From Brumimicrobium mesophilum (GTDB lineage: Bacteria > Bacteroidota > Bacteroidia > Flavobacteriales_D > Crocinitomicaceae): a stretch of 64,000 nt of DNA. The notes below the pieces were generated by a model. The model was not told where the DNA came from. It saw only the letters and a program-made list of their open reading frames with translations, and searched no databases. The position numbers and the translations under genes are program-made. Below are positions 27,740 to 37,460 of this stretch, in pieces. The stretch is from assembly GCF_003025005.1 (NCBI RefSeq), contig NZ_PVSS01000002.1, positions 291,276 through 355,275 on the forward strand, read 5' to 3'. Each line of letters opens with the position of its first letter. Within the stretch, counting starts at the first letter, position 1.

Positions 27740-28219
27740 TCACGAATAACCACCATAATAGTAACCAATAATATAAAGAATTCCAAAAAAGGCAATTGCA
27801 ATTCCAAACCTAATTCCAGTTCTTCTCAAACTTTCTTGATAAATCCAAGAGTAATCTCCTACCGAGCGATTTCTAACTTGCATCGTGAAGTAATCAAATA
27901 ATGTATATCCAAAATAGAGAATTGATATTATGGATTGATTTCTCCTTATTACGATATTCGAGTGTGATTTAATGGCTAACTTGATATAATTCAGAAACTT
28001 GAAATCTCGAATCTAAATGAGTTTTTTTGAAACAATTACAAAATCCGTCTTTTCATTGTTGGAAACTGCGTTATTTTGGACGTTTTTGGCAGTTTTAAAG
28101 TGCCAACCTTTCAAGTGCTTGCGTTTTTCAAAAATACCATTAAAACTCATTCCACACGAATATAGAAAAGCTGATAAAACCAGAAGAGCAAGAAAATTAA
28201 TAAGTAGCCTTGGTTTCAT
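27740..28219 (-). pseudogene. Decayed third KRKH-motif lipoprotein, split by an in-frame TAG
   Basis: From the ATG at 28219 the frame encodes a lipoprotein signal (Cys22, LYSCG) and NGIFEKRKHLKGWHF, then stops at TAG 28013-28015 after only 68 residues. The same frame continues for another 90 codons to TGA 27740-27742. Its last part (LYFGYTLFDYF, GDYSWIY, LRRTGIRFG, FFGILYIIG) lines up with the C-terminal membrane domain of paralogue 1 (LYFLISLFVYH, GDEIWSF, LRIIGLIYF, IFGLYFLV). So the third member still has both ends but lost its middle and gained a stop. A separate 47-residue gene from the ATG at 27883 is the less likely alternative. Confidence 0.6.
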
Positions 28220-28304
28220 TGATAGATCTAAACGGTAAGTTCTATGTGAAACTAAATATAAAAAATTGAACAAATAAAGGATCTTAATGCAGCTAATTTT
28301 TAAA

Positions 28305-29495
28305 CTAAATTTTCTTCAATTGCACTGAAATTATTTGAACTGTTGTCGAATCAACTTTAAACTTCTCACTTACTCCAAATCCAAAAATTCCAATAATATT
28401 GCCCTTTTCACATACTAAAACTTGAATATCCTCCTTTACATGGGCCAAAACTTTTCTGTCTCGCAAAAACTTCCCAACTGACTTTTCTCCTTTCATTCCC
28501 AAAGGTTGAAAACGGTCACCAGATTGCCACTTTCTGAAAGTTAGCCTCCCTTTTATTAAAGAAGCGTCTATTAACAAATCATTTTGATTTAACTCTACAT
28601 CTTCTTTTGAAAGTTCTTGAATTTCCAATTGAAACTGAGTTTCTTCTTCTCTTCGCTTCACAAAAATCAACTCCTTTCCTTCATTCCATAATTTAGTAAA
28701 ATCATTACCAATAAACTTTCCCTTTTCTGAAATTGTGAGTTTTTTAATCTCTGAGGTTGAGTATTCACCCAAATCTTGTTCCGATAGAATATACTCTTTC
28801 TCCCAAATTGTTAATTCGTTCCAATCGGCAATTAATATGGAATCTGGAACTGGAAATCCTTTTAAAAACTTTAAAACTTGCTGATAAGATTCGACAATTG
28901 AAACTACATCTTGTATTGGGAAATTATTGGATTTCAACCAAGGTAAAATTTCGTTTCTGTACCAATTTCGTGTATAATTATTTGAAGCATTCGAAATATC
29001 TTCACGCCATTTCCAACCTTGTTTGTTGGCCAAAGAAATGAGATCATTTTTTGTATGTTTCAAAAGCGGACGTAAATATCCATTTCTGAAAACAGGCATT
29101 CCCGCTAGACTTCTTACCTTTCCGCCTCTTCTTAGCTGTAAGAAGAATGTCTCCACTTGATCATCATAATGATGCGCCAAAAGCACTGTTCCCCCCTCGT
29201 TTTCAATAACTTCGTCAAACCAATTGTAGCGCAATTGTCGTGCTGCCAATTGCGTATTCATCTTATTTTCCTTACTGAATTTCTTCGTTTCAAATTCATT
29301 TACTCGAACAGGAATATTTAACTTTTTGGCCAATGCACGTACAAATGCTTCGTCACCATTCGAAGATTCTCCTCGTAAATGAAAATTACAATGCAAAATA
29401 CCTACATCCTTTTTCTGTTCATGCATTAAATGCAATAATACAACAGAATCAACTCCTCCGCTGCAAGCAACCCAATATTTTGCTGAATTATCCAT
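28305..29495 (-). CDS. tilS: tRNA(Ile)-lysidine synthase
   Basis: TilS attaches lysine to C34 of tRNA-Ile(CAU), changing its decoding from AUG to AUA; it is essential in most bacteria. The N-terminal PP-loop ATPase motif SGGVDS is at residues 12-17, followed by LHCNFHLRG (about 34-42) and AHHYDDQVETFFLQLRRG, typical of the family. The C-terminal part (about 300-396) carries the substrate-binding domain (FRKWQSGDRFQPLGMKG). The start overlaps the end of pabB by 8 bases, so they are translated from one message. Confidence 0.95.
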   Translation of the reverse strand: MDNSAKYWVACSGGVDSVVLLHLMHEQKKDVGILHCNFHLRGESSNGDEAFVRALAKKLNIPVRVNEFETKKFSKENKMNTQLAARQLRYNWFDEVIENEGGTVLLAHHYDDQVETFFLQLRRGGKVRSLAGMPVFRNGYLRPLLKHTKNDLISLANKQGWKWREDISNASNNYTRNWYRNEILPWLKSNNFPIQDVVSIVESYQQVLKFLKGFPVPDSILIADWNELTIWEKEYILSEQDLGEYSTSEIKKLTISEKGKFIGNDFTKLWNEGKELIFVKRREEETQFQLEIQELSKEDVELNQNDLLIDASLIKGRLTFRKWQSGDRFQPLGMKGEKSVGKFLRDRKVLAHVKEDIQVLVCEKGNIIGIFGFGVSEKFKVDSTTVQIISVQLKKI

Positions 29496-30690
29496 AGGTC
29501 AATAAAACTTCTTTTAAGGCTCTTACTTTAATCATACATTCTTCATATTCCGATTCAGGTGAAGATTTTAATGTAATCGCTCCTCCAACTGGACAACTGA
29601 TATTTTGCGTTTTTTCATTGTACAAAATACTACGAATAATCACATTGAAATCAAAATCTCCATTTGGACTGAAATAACCAACACTTCCGGAATACAAACC
29701 TCTTTTGAACGTTTCATGTTCTTCAATTAGCTTCATTGCGCTAATTTTTGGAGCTCCCGTCATACTTCCCATTGGAAACAAAGCTTTTAGTATTTCGAGA
29801 ATAGTCACTTTTTCGTTTATTGTTGCGGAAACAGTCGAAATCAATTGATGCACAGTTTCAAAAGTATAAACCCCAAATAATTCATCCACTTGAACAGAGT
29901 TTCTTTCTGCAATTCGAGACAAATCATTCCTTACCAAATCAACAATCATCACGTTTTCTGCACGTTCCTTTTCACTTGCCAATAAATCGGTTTTCAATTG
30001 TACATCCTCATCTTGAGTCTTTCCTCTTTTGGCAGTTCCTTTGATAGGTTGTGAAATCAATCTGTTTCCTTCACGTTTTAAAAAGCGCTCTGGACTTGCA
30101 GAAAGTAGATATTTTCCTTTCCACTCCAAAAAACACGAAAAAGAAGCTTTTGTTTTCCGATTCAGTTCAAAATAGCTGGGCAAAGGTGCTATTTCACTGT
30201 TTTCCGCATAAAACTCTTGACAATATGTAACTTCATAAATATTACCATATTGAATCTCTTCACGTAGTTTTTCAATTTTTGAAATATACTCAGGTTTACT
30301 TAATCCTGCAGTTAATTCCACCTTATTAAGTGGCAAAATACTTCTCTGATTTTCAAACTCTTGAATAAAACTTAATGAATTTTGGTCAGCTTCACCTTTC
30401 AGAAAAGTTTGTTGACCATTTTCATCCCATTCCACAACATATTTAGGCACGAAAAATCCAATTTTCGGAAATCCTATTCGGTCTGGATTCTGAGAATCTA
30501 AATCTTCAATTTCATTTTTCAGGTCATAACTCAAAAAACCAAATCGATAATCATTCGTATGTTTATCAATAAAATCAGATGCATTTTCTAAACAATTACG
30601 ACTGCTACATTCAAATACATCCAATGCATCAAAAGCCAAAATCGATTGATTTTTATTATTCGTTAAAAAAGTGAAGATTTTGTCCATCAA
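29488..30690 (-). CDS. pabB: Aminodeoxychorismate synthase component I
   Basis: PabB converts chorismate with ammonia into 4-amino-4-deoxychorismate for folate synthesis. The chorismate-binding domain covers about 130-395, with RFLKREG, PIKGTAKRG, MIVDLVRNDLSRI, MTGAPKISAMKLIEE and GLYSGSVGYFSPNGDFDFNV. Lys217 in PIKGT is the residue that separates PabB from anthranilate synthase, which has Ala there, so the PabB call is favoured. The 400-residue size suits the short Bacteroidota type with a reduced N-terminal domain. No pabA-like amidotransferase is next to it. Confidence 0.92.
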   Translation of the reverse strand: MMDKIFTFLTNNKNQSILAFDALDVFECSSRNCLENASDFIDKHTNDYRFGFLSYDLKNEIEDLDSQNPDRIGFPKIGFFVPKYVVEWDENGQQTFLKGEADQNSLSFIQEFENQRSILPLNKVELTAGLSKPEYISKIEKLREEIQYGNIYEVTYCQEFYAENSEIAPLPSYFELNRKTKASFSCFLEWKGKYLLSASPERFLKREGNRLISQPIKGTAKRGKTQDEDVQLKTDLLASEKERAENVMIVDLVRNDLSRIAERNSVQVDELFGVYTFETVHQLISTVSATINEKVTILEILKALFPMGSMTGAPKISAMKLIEEHETFKRGLYSGSVGYFSPNGDFDFNVIIRSILYNEKTQNISCPVGGAITLKSSPESEYEECMIKVRALKEVLLTYG

Positions 30691-30751
30691 AAAATATATT
30701 CCTTATTATTACAGTAAAATTGAATTGAAAACACGAAAATAAGAAATTACC

Positions 30752-31684
30752 ATGAAGCATTTGAATTGGATTGTACTTGTTGTATTATTTTTCGCAACAT
30801 CATTTGTCACTTTTTCACAAAAAGAATCCGAAGTCAAAATCAAAAGTGATAAAGGGACAATTTATGGAAACTTAATTCAGGTGAAAAAATATAAAGAAGC
30901 ACCTGTCGTAATTATTATTCCTGGTTCTGGACCAACAGATAGAAATGGGAACAGTACTTTCATTCAACCGAATTCCTACAAATTATTAGCCCAAGAACTC
31001 TCCGAAAATGGAATTTCCAGCTTACGATATGACAAATTAATGATTGGTGAAAGTCAAGGAGAATTAACAGAAAAGGATTACCGATTTGAAGACAATTCAG
31101 ATCAGGTCACCGCATGGATTGATTATTTGGAGAAAAAGAAATTCACAAACATTATCTTAATCGGACATTCTGAAGGTTCATTAATTGGAATGCTGGCTGC
31201 ACAACAAAGGAAAGTTTCAAAATTTATTTCCCTTGCCGGAACAGGCCGTGAAATTGATGTTGTTTTGTCAGAACAAATCGGAAATCAATCTCCAATCTTT
31301 TTAGAAGAAACAAAAACGCTCTTAACTAAAATGAAAAACGGCGAAACTGTAAGTGAATTTTCTCCAGAGTTAGCTGGATTATTTAGAGAAGATATTCAAC
31401 CCTACATCATTTCATGGTTAATATATGACCCAAAGATTGAAATTGGAAAATTAGACATTCCAGTGCTTATCATTCATGGTTCAACCGATATTCAGGTTGT
31501 CAAGGAAGATGCAAAACTTCAAAAAGAAGGAAATGCTGAAGCAGAATTAAAAATCATTGATGGAATGAATCATGTATTAAAAACTGCTCCGGAAAACAAA
31601 GAAGAAAACATGAAAACCTATTACGATCCGAAATTACCTTTACATAAAGAGTTGATTCCTGTAATTGTTGGGTTTGTAAAGTGA
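30752..31684 (+). CDS. Exported alpha/beta hydrolase
   Basis: The 310 residues have a signal peptide (about 1-22, TFSQ) and a serine hydrolase fold: oxyanion motif IPGSGPTDRNGN (56-67), nucleophile Ser140 in GHSEGS, an acid in HGSTDIQV near 244 and a histidine in GMNHVLK near 273. The layout matches the periplasmic hydrolase group sometimes annotated as dienelactone hydrolase-like or acyl-CoA thioesterase-like. The substrate is unknown. It is divergent from pabB. Confidence 0.87.
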   Translation: MKHLNWIVLVVLFFATSFVTFSQKESEVKIKSDKGTIYGNLIQVKKYKEAPVVIIIPGSGPTDRNGNSTFIQPNSYKLLAQELSENGISSLRYDKLMIGESQGELTEKDYRFEDNSDQVTAWIDYLEKKKFTNIILIGHSEGSLIGMLAAQQRKVSKFISLAGTGREIDVVLSEQIGNQSPIFLEETKTLLTKMKNGETVSEFSPELAGLFREDIQPYIISWLIYDPKIEIGKLDIPVLIIHGSTDIQVVKEDAKLQKEGNAEAELKIIDGMNHVLKTAPENKEENMKTYYDPKLPLHKELIPVIVGFVK

Positions 31685-31717
31685 GTATTGAATTTTGACA
31701 CCCAACTAAATTCGTAA

Positions 31718-32770
31718 TTATTTAATTCTGGATTTCCCTGCTAATTTATCCGATAAATAATACCTGAACATAAATTCCACTCCTCCTCTTCCTCTGCTGG
31801 CTTGAGTTAAGGATGAAACGTTCACATCATAAGCTATTCCAATGGCAAATCCACTAAAATCTATGATCAACTTATTTACAAACGCATCCTGGAATCTGTA
31901 GAAAGCTCCGTAGGAAATTGAGAAGTCATTTCTAAAACTTGTCCTTGTAGTGGATTGAATAATTTGATATTTAATATATGTTCCTCCCAGTATTTCTTGG
32001 GAACTTCCTTGGCGATGATAATATAATGCTGGCATCAAATTGAAACGAGAACCATTCAAAGTAAATTCAGCATCAATAAATCCAGAATACCTTATTGAAA
32101 GATCTTCATTCCCTCCTTGAATAAAGGAATAATCCGGACGAACTAAATGATAAGCTGCTGCACCTGCAGTAAAGATAAAACCATCAGAACGAAATGAATT
32201 TTGACTTAAAGAATTGTGTTTATAAACAAAACCACCTCCAGCATCAACATATCCAAAATTGCTGTTTCCAAAACTTTCTCCACTTGAAATAGCTGGATCA
32301 AAATCACTCCCATCATATTGACTAGCAAACAAGCCATTGACCTGATCGATTCCACGTTGCGCATATCCAAATTGTACACCTAAACCAAAGGTGCTTGTTC
32401 TGTCAATTCTAATATGATAAGCAAGATTTAAGTTCACATTTGAAGTCGTCATATTTAAGTCCCCTGCCACATCATGATAGAAATTAACTCCTAATGCTAG
32501 GAATCCAGTTCGATTCGAAGGGTGATTAAAATTTGCGTCAAAAGAAGCGCCAAGAGTTGTATAGGGAGACGCCACACTATTCCATTGTGTTCGGTAGTTT
32601 GCTATCGCATTATATTTTCCGTTCAGACCTGCAAGGGATGGGTTCACACTTAGCGGAGAATATTTCATTTGTGAAAAATGAAAATCTTGTGCAGAAATTT
32701 GATTAGTAAATAGAACCGCAAAAAAAAGACTGCAGTAAATTAACAAGCGATATAGAAGTGTTCCTTTCAA
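31718..32770 (-). CDS. PorP/SprF family T9SS outer-membrane protein
   Basis: This 350-residue PorP/SprF-like barrel has a signal peptide (about 1-27, ISAQ) and the classic mature start DFHFSQMKYSPLSVNPSLAG, then repeated beta-strands ending in FRYYLSDKLAGKSRIK. PorP/SprF proteins act at the outer membrane in delivery or anchoring of T9SS type B cargo. Unlike the copy at 9.8 kb it has no adjacent cargo gene: upstream lies the RhuM-like remnant. The partner may be encoded elsewhere. Confidence 0.88.
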   Translation of the reverse strand: MKGTLLYRLLIYCSLFFAVLFTNQISAQDFHFSQMKYSPLSVNPSLAGLNGKYNAIANYRTQWNSVASPYTTLGASFDANFNHPSNRTGFLALGVNFYHDVAGDLNMTTSNVNLNLAYHIRIDRTSTFGLGVQFGYAQRGIDQVNGLFASQYDGSDFDPAISSGESFGNSNFGYVDAGGGFVYKHNSLSQNSFRSDGFIFTAGAAAYHLVRPDYSFIQGGNEDLSIRYSGFIDAEFTLNGSRFNLMPALYYHRQGSSQEILGGTYIKYQIIQSTTRTSFRNDFSISYGAFYRFQDAFVNKLIIDFSGFAIGIAYDVNVSSLTQASRGRGGVEFMFRYYLSDKLAGKSRIK

Positions 32771-32827
32771 AGTGTGGTAAATGTAAACAAATTATAGAAA
32801 CCTAAGAAACTTAAAGTTCTATGAAAA

Positions 32828-33042
32828 TTAATCTTTGTTACTTATCATTTTTGGAATATCATCAACTAATTCGTGTAAGCTTTTCTCCTTTTCTTTAACT
32901 ATTTAATGAACTCAATTGTTTTTTCGTCCTTTGGATTATAGTCAATACTTGACGTATAAAAATTTTTAATTTTCTGATAGAAAAACTTTTCCGAAATGCG
33001 AACCTCACGAAAACGTTCATGCAACTCATTGGAGTAAATCAT
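32828..33042 (-). pseudogene. Remnant of a RhuM-family (virulence protein) gene
   Basis: On the minus strand, 33042-32899 encodes 47 residues including HERFREVRISEKFFYQKI and NFYTSSIDYNP. These match the conserved core that I know from RhuM-family proteins (R-x-SEK-x-FYQK, TSIDYDP, E-x-x-x-FF). The frame has a TGA just before the ATG and ends at TAG 32899-32901. A second protein-like piece (KSLHELVDDIPKMIS) follows in another frame and ends at TAA 32828-32830. RhuM proteins are about 300 residues or more and usually sit in mobile or restriction-type loci, so this is a fragment of an acquired gene. Confidence 0.6.
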
Positions 33043-33111
33043 AGATTGTCACAACTTGAAGCCATCATCATTCAATTTTTTGGCGGTGAAAAATAAGTAT
33101 GTAAAACAAAA

Positions 33112-33139
33112 AAACCGTCTCAATTACTCGAGACGGTTT
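33112..33139 (-). terminator. Intrinsic terminator of pnp
   Basis: AAACCGTCTC (33112-33121) pairs with GAGACGGTTT (33130-33139) around an 8-base loop; on the minus strand T's follow. It lies 25 bases past the pnp stop. Confidence 0.85.
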
Positions 33140-33164
33140 ATATTTTAAAAATTAAGCTTAAAGA

Positions 33165-35300
33165 TTAATCTTTTTTCTCTTCTTTTTCTAATAGAACTTT
33201 TCTTGAAAGTTTCCATTTCTTAGATTTTGGATCACGACCAACCACTTTGAACTTCAGTAAATCACCTTCTTTGGCAACATCTTCCATTTTAGCAATACGC
33301 TCGTTTGCAAATTCTGATACGTGAATCAATCCATCAACTCCTGGCATAATCTCAACGAATACTCCATAAGCTTGAACAGACTTCACTTTACCTTCGTAAA
33401 TTGCACCTTCTTCAACAGTTGGAGGGAATGCAATTGAACGAATAGATTTCGTTGCAGCATCCATTTTCTCCGCTCCATCAGCTAAGATTTGAACGATACC
33501 TTCTCCAGTTTTCTCATCCTCTTCAATCATCACAGTTGCTCCTGTGTCTTTTTGAATTTGTTGAATGATTTTTCCACCAGGCCCGATGATTGCTCCAATC
33601 GCTTCGTTAGGAACACGAATAGTTTCAACTCTTGGTGCAGATGGCTTAAGATCAGCATTTGGCTCAGAAATAGTTTTTAAGATCTCTCCTAAAATGTGCA
33701 TTCTTCCTTCTTTTGCTTGCTCTAAAGCTTCTGTCAATACTTCGTAAGGTAATCCGTCTACTTTAATGTCCATTTGACATGCAGTAATTCCGTTTGCAGT
33801 ACCTGTAATTTTGAAATCCATATCTCCTAAGTGATCTTCATCTCCTAAGATATCAGACAATACAGCATATTTCCCTTCTTTGTTCATGATTAATCCCATC
33901 GCAATACCAGAAACTGGTGCTTTGATTGGAATACCACCATCCATTAATGCAAGTGTACCTGCACAAACAGTAGCCATTGAAGAAGAACCATTAGACTCTA
34001 AAATCTCTGAAACCAAACGAATTGTATAAGGATTATCTTCTGGCAATACGTACTTTAATGCACGCAATGCCAAGTTTCCGTGACCAATTTCACGACGAGA
34101 AACCCCTCTAATTGGGTAAGCTTCTCCCGTACTAAATGGAGGGAAGTTATAGTGTAACATGAATTTCTCAGTTCCTTGTCTAGTTGCAGAGTCAATCATT
34201 TGCTCTTGCATTTTACCACCTAAAGTAAGTGTTGTCAACGATTGAGTTTCACCACGTGTAAACACAGCAGAACCGTGAACCATTGGTAAATAATTTACTT
34301 CACTCCAGATTGGACGAATTTCATCAAATTTTCTTCCGTCTAAACGGATACGCTCGTTCAAGATTACATCACGAACAGCTTCCTTCATTGTTTTAGAGTA
34401 ATAAGTGCTCACCAACTTACCGTGCTCAGCTAATTCTTCTTCTGTAAACAATGCTTTTACCTCTTCTTTGATTGCTTTGAATCCTTCAGAACGCTTATTT
34501 TTATCTGCTGAACCTTGACGAGCAACTTCTTGACATTTTGCGAATGCAAAGTCATTAATCCTTTGTGCTAAGTCAGCATCATTATCTTCGTGACAGTATT
34601 CTCTTTTTGGAGATGAAGTTGGAACTTCAGCAGCCAAATCAATTTGGAACTGACATTGTTCTTTAATTGCTTCGTGTGCGATTTTAATTGCTTCGATCAA
34701 TTCAGATTCTTGTGCTTCGTGCATTTCACCTTCGATCATCACAACATCCTTCATTGTACCAGCAATCATTAATTCCATATCTGCTCTATCAAGTTCAGAT
34801 TTCAATGGATTAACAATAAATTCACCATCAACACGTGCAACACGCACTTCAGACATTGGTCCATTAAATGGAATATCAGAAACAGCAATCGCAGCAGATG
34901 CAGCAAATCCAGCCAATGTATCAGGCATGTGCTCACCATCGTAAGCCATCATTTGAATCATTACTTGTGTATCCGCATGATAATCATCTGGAAACAATGG
35001 TCTTAATGCTCTATCAACTAAACGCATGATTAAAACTTCCATATCAGAAGGACGAGCCTCACGACGTAAGAATCCACCAGGGATACGTCCAGCTGCCGCA
35101 AATTTCTCACGGTAATCAACTGTTAATGGAAGAAAATCGATTCCTTCTTTAGCTTCTTTTGAAGACACAGCTGTAGCTAATAATACTGTGTTACCCATTT
35201 GTAACACTACCGAACCGTCAGCCTGCTTTGCAAGCTTACCAGTCTCTACTGAGATATCTTTACCTCCGATAGTGATGGACTTTTTTATTCCTATATTCAT
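33165..35300 (-). CDS. pnp: Polyribonucleotide nucleotidyltransferase
   Basis: PNPase degrades RNA 3' to 5' by phosphorolysis. The 711 residues show two RNase PH-like domains (about 5-225 and 310-545; [27 protein letters not shown]), a helical linker, a KH domain (about 553-615, [16 protein letters not shown]) and an S1 domain (about 620-692, [18 protein letters not shown]), ending KEEKKD. All parts are present and length is normal. It lies downstream of rpsO, the conserved bacterial order, but rpsO has its own terminator. Confidence 0.97.
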   Translation of the reverse strand: MNIGIKKSITIGGKDISVETGKLAKQADGSVVLQMGNTVLLATAVSSKEAKEGIDFLPLTVDYREKFAAAGRIPGGFLRREARPSDMEVLIMRLVDRALRPLFPDDYHADTQVMIQMMAYDGEHMPDTLAGFAASAAIAVSDIPFNGPMSEVRVARVDGEFIVNPLKSELDRADMELMIAGTMKDVVMIEGEMHEAQESELIEAIKIAHEAIKEQCQFQIDLAAEVPTSSPKREYCHEDNDADLAQRINDFAFAKCQEVARQGSADKNKRSEGFKAIKEEVKALFTEEELAEHGKLVSTYYSKTMKEAVRDVILNERIRLDGRKFDEIRPIWSEVNYLPMVHGSAVFTRGETQSLTTLTLGGKMQEQMIDSATRQGTEKFMLHYNFPPFSTGEAYPIRGVSRREIGHGNLALRALKYVLPEDNPYTIRLVSEILESNGSSSMATVCAGTLALMDGGIPIKAPVSGIAMGLIMNKEGKYAVLSDILGDEDHLGDMDFKITGTANGITACQMDIKVDGLPYEVLTEALEQAKEGRMHILGEILKTISEPNADLKPSAPRVETIRVPNEAIGAIIGPGGKIIQQIQKDTGATVMIEEDEKTGEGIVQILADGAEKMDAATKSIRSIAFPPTVEEGAIYEGKVKSVQAYGVFVEIMPGVDGLIHVSEFANERIAKMEDVAKEGDLLKFKVVGRDPKSKKWKLSRKVLLEKEEKKD

Positions 35301-35417
35301 ATTTATTTATTTACTTATTTGTTTTACAACAAGTCTTCAAATACTGCGTTATGCTTGTTTTTAAAAACTTCTTATCAAAAAATTAAAGAAATTAGTTTCC
35401 CTTGCTGTATTTTAACA

Positions 35418-35458
35418 AAAAAGGGGAACTTCGAATGATCTCGATTGCTCCCCTTTTT
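35418..35458 (-). terminator. Intrinsic terminator of rpsO
   Basis: AAAAAGGGGA (35418-35427) pairs with TCCCCTTTTT (35449-35458). On the minus strand it lies about 24 bases after the rpsO stop and ends in a T run, so it should reduce readthrough into pnp. Confidence 0.8.
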
Positions 35459-35481
35459 ATTTAAATTATGTTGATCAAAAA

Positions 35482-35751
35482 TTATCTTCTCAATCCTAAT
35501 TCTTTAACTATCGCACGGTAACGCAGGATGTCTTTTTTCTTTAAGTAATCCAAAAGACTTCTTCTTTTACCTACTAACAATTGAAGTGCTCTTTGCGTAG
35601 CATAATCTTTACGATTGTTCTTCAAGTGACCAGTCAAATGACTGATACGGTAAGTAAATAAAGCAATCTGCCCTTCTGCAGAACCAGTGTCTTTCTCAGA
35701 CTTCCCGTGCTTTTTAAAAATTTCTTCTTTCTTTTCAGTTGCTAAATACAT
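35482..35751 (-). CDS. rpsO: 30S ribosomal protein S15
   Basis: S15 binds 16S rRNA early in assembly of the small-subunit platform. The 89-residue protein has the standard helices and motifs: [15 protein letters not shown] (about 22-36), [23 protein letters not shown] (about 42-64) and LLDYLKKKD. Length is exactly normal. A TATCTTTG promoter element lies upstream at 35803-35810 on the minus strand. Confidence 0.98.
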   Translation of the reverse strand: MYLATEKKEEIFKKHGKSEKDTGSAEGQIALFTYRISHLTGHLKNNRKDYATQRALQLLVGKRRSLLDYLKKKDILRYRAIVKELGLRR

Positions 35752-35802
35752 TCCAATATTTGTTTAATGATTTTTATGTACGTGTTTCTTTAAACACAGC
35801 CG

Positions 35803-35810
35803 CAAAGATA
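35803..35810 (-). promoter_or_regulatory. Putative -7 element of rpsO (TATCTTTG)
   Basis: The minus strand reads TATCTTTG about 50 bases upstream of the rpsO ATG. It matches TAnnTTTG fully, but no TTG is seen at the expected spacing. Confidence 0.45.
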
Positions 35811-36113
35811 GTGGTTTTATTTGGTTTAGCTATTAATTGGTAATTTATTTTAAATGAATTCTGTAGTTCTTTATATTTAAGTGTTAAACTCGGGATAAAA
35901 TTGCATCAATCTTTAATCAATCATTGCACTTATAGAATAATTATAATCGATATCAAAATAGCTTTAACAATCACATCTGCAGCACAAAACTCTATTTCTC
36001 ATCACATTTAGCTCCTTCAATTTAAATTAATCCCAAAAATAAACTACTTTTAATGTAATATTCCTTTCTAATATTAGGAACTATATATCATTCAAATCTT
36101 AAACTTCAAATAA
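35811..36113. other. Divergent intergenic region
   Basis: No gene is seen between rpsO and the T9SS esterase. The sequence is AT-rich and I see no notable hairpin or repeat. Confidence 0.35.
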
Positions 36114-37403
36114 ATGAAAAAAATCTATTTAATGGGCGCTTTTCTAGCCACTTTCTTTTCAGTTGAAGCACAAAACTGTACTGGAGGAAGATATGACACA
36201 AACCAGTTCACAAATATTGATGTAACATCTGATATTCAATATGGCTCAAATTTAAACTTTGACGGCACTACGCAAAATTTATTTTTAGATGTTTACCAAC
36301 CCTCTGGAGACACTGAGAATACAAGACCGTTAATCATATTTATTCATGGTGGCTCTTTTGTTTTAGGCTCTAAAATAGGGATTGATGTTGTTCCTTTAGC
36401 AGAAATATATGCAAAAAAAGGATATGTAACTTCTTCTATAAGTTATAGATTAGGAATGAAAGATTTATTTACACCAACAGGACCAGGTCCTTCAGGGGCT
36501 TCTGAAGCCGTTATGAGAGGAACTCAAGATGCAAGGGCAGCCGTTCGATTCTTTAAAAAATCTGTGGCTGAGGACAATAACCCCTATGGAATTGATACTA
36601 CAAATATTTATTTGGTTGGTAGTTCTGCCGGTGGATTTATCGCTTTACACCTGGCCTATTTAGATCAATTATCCGAAATTCCAAACCATATAAATATGAA
36701 TGATCCTTCTTTGACTGGGGGACTTGAAGGGAATTCGGGAAATCCTGGTTACACTTCAGACGTAAAAGCGATTGTAAACTTAGCAGGCGCAATTGGTGAT
36801 GCTGCTTGGATGTCAAATAGCACAACACCTGTTTTGAGTTTACATGGAGATGCCGACGTTACTGTGCCATTCGGAACGGGTTTAATTACAGTGGCTATTT
36901 TCGACCTTTTAGTTGTTGATGGTAGCGAAAGCATTCATGTCAAAGCTGAAAGCTTTGGAATTAAAAATTGTTTCAAAGCTGAATACGGTGCAGGACATGT
37001 ACCTCATCAAAGTAATGCAGCATATTTAGATACAACAGAACAATACATCACTCAGTTTCTATTGAGTGAAGTTTGTGGCGAGGTTGATTTTTGTATTTGT
37101 AATACCCCGGCTGACCCAATCGCTTGTCACCCATTAGATGATCCAGCCGGAATTACTATCCAAGAATTGAATGAATTATTGTTGATGTATCCAAACCCAG
37201 CGAAAAGTGAAGTTGCAATTTCTTTTGAAGGCTTTAACATCGAAAACATTACTCTTTTAGATATGAATGGAAGAACAATTCAAACCCAAACTGTGAATGA
37301 TTCATTTGCAGATTTCAATATCAGCTCTTTAAATAAGGGAGTTTACTTTGTTAAAATAGAAACCGAAAAAGGGATCTTGACTAAGAAATTGGTTGTTGAA
37401 TGA
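36114..37403 (+). CDS. Secreted esterase/lipase-like hydrolase with T9SS type A sorting domain
   Basis: The 429-residue protein has a signal peptide (about 1-20, VEAQ), an esterase domain of the carboxylesterase/HSL-like type (about 40-315) and a type A sorting domain (about 355-429, MYPNPAKSEVAIS, GVYFVKIETEKG). Catalytic features are the oxyanion HGGSF (78-82), nucleophile Ser171 in GSSAGG, an acid in HGDADVTVP near 247 and a histidine in GAGHVPH near 295. It should act outside the cell on an ester. It is monocistronic with a strong terminator. Confidence 0.9.
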   Translation: MKKIYLMGAFLATFFSVEAQNCTGGRYDTNQFTNIDVTSDIQYGSNLNFDGTTQNLFLDVYQPSGDTENTRPLIIFIHGGSFVLGSKIGIDVVPLAEIYAKKGYVTSSISYRLGMKDLFTPTGPGPSGASEAVMRGTQDARAAVRFFKKSVAEDNNPYGIDTTNIYLVGSSAGGFIALHLAYLDQLSEIPNHINMNDPSLTGGLEGNSGNPGYTSDVKAIVNLAGAIGDAAWMSNSTTPVLSLHGDADVTVPFGTGLITVAIFDLLVVDGSESIHVKAESFGIKNCFKAEYGAGHVPHQSNAAYLDTTEQYITQFLLSEVCGEVDFCICNTPADPIACHPLDDPAGITIQELNELLLMYPNPAKSEVAISFEGFNIENITLLDMNGRTIQTQTVNDSFADFNISSLNKGVYFVKIETEKGILTKKLVVE

Positions 37404-37425
37404 TTGTTCAATAAATAATTTTATT

Positions 37426-37460
37426 GCCTCAGTGTCATTAGAATACTGAGGCTTTTTTTT
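37426..37460 (+). terminator. Intrinsic terminator of the esterase gene
   Basis: GCCTCAGT (37426-37433) pairs with ACTGAGGC (37445-37452), followed directly by eight T's. Confidence 0.9.

Noticed and set aside
27696..27743. Longer GTG-started N-terminus of KRKH paralogue 2
   Set aside because: The ATG at 27695 gives a lipoprotein signal with cysteine at the same position as in both relatives.
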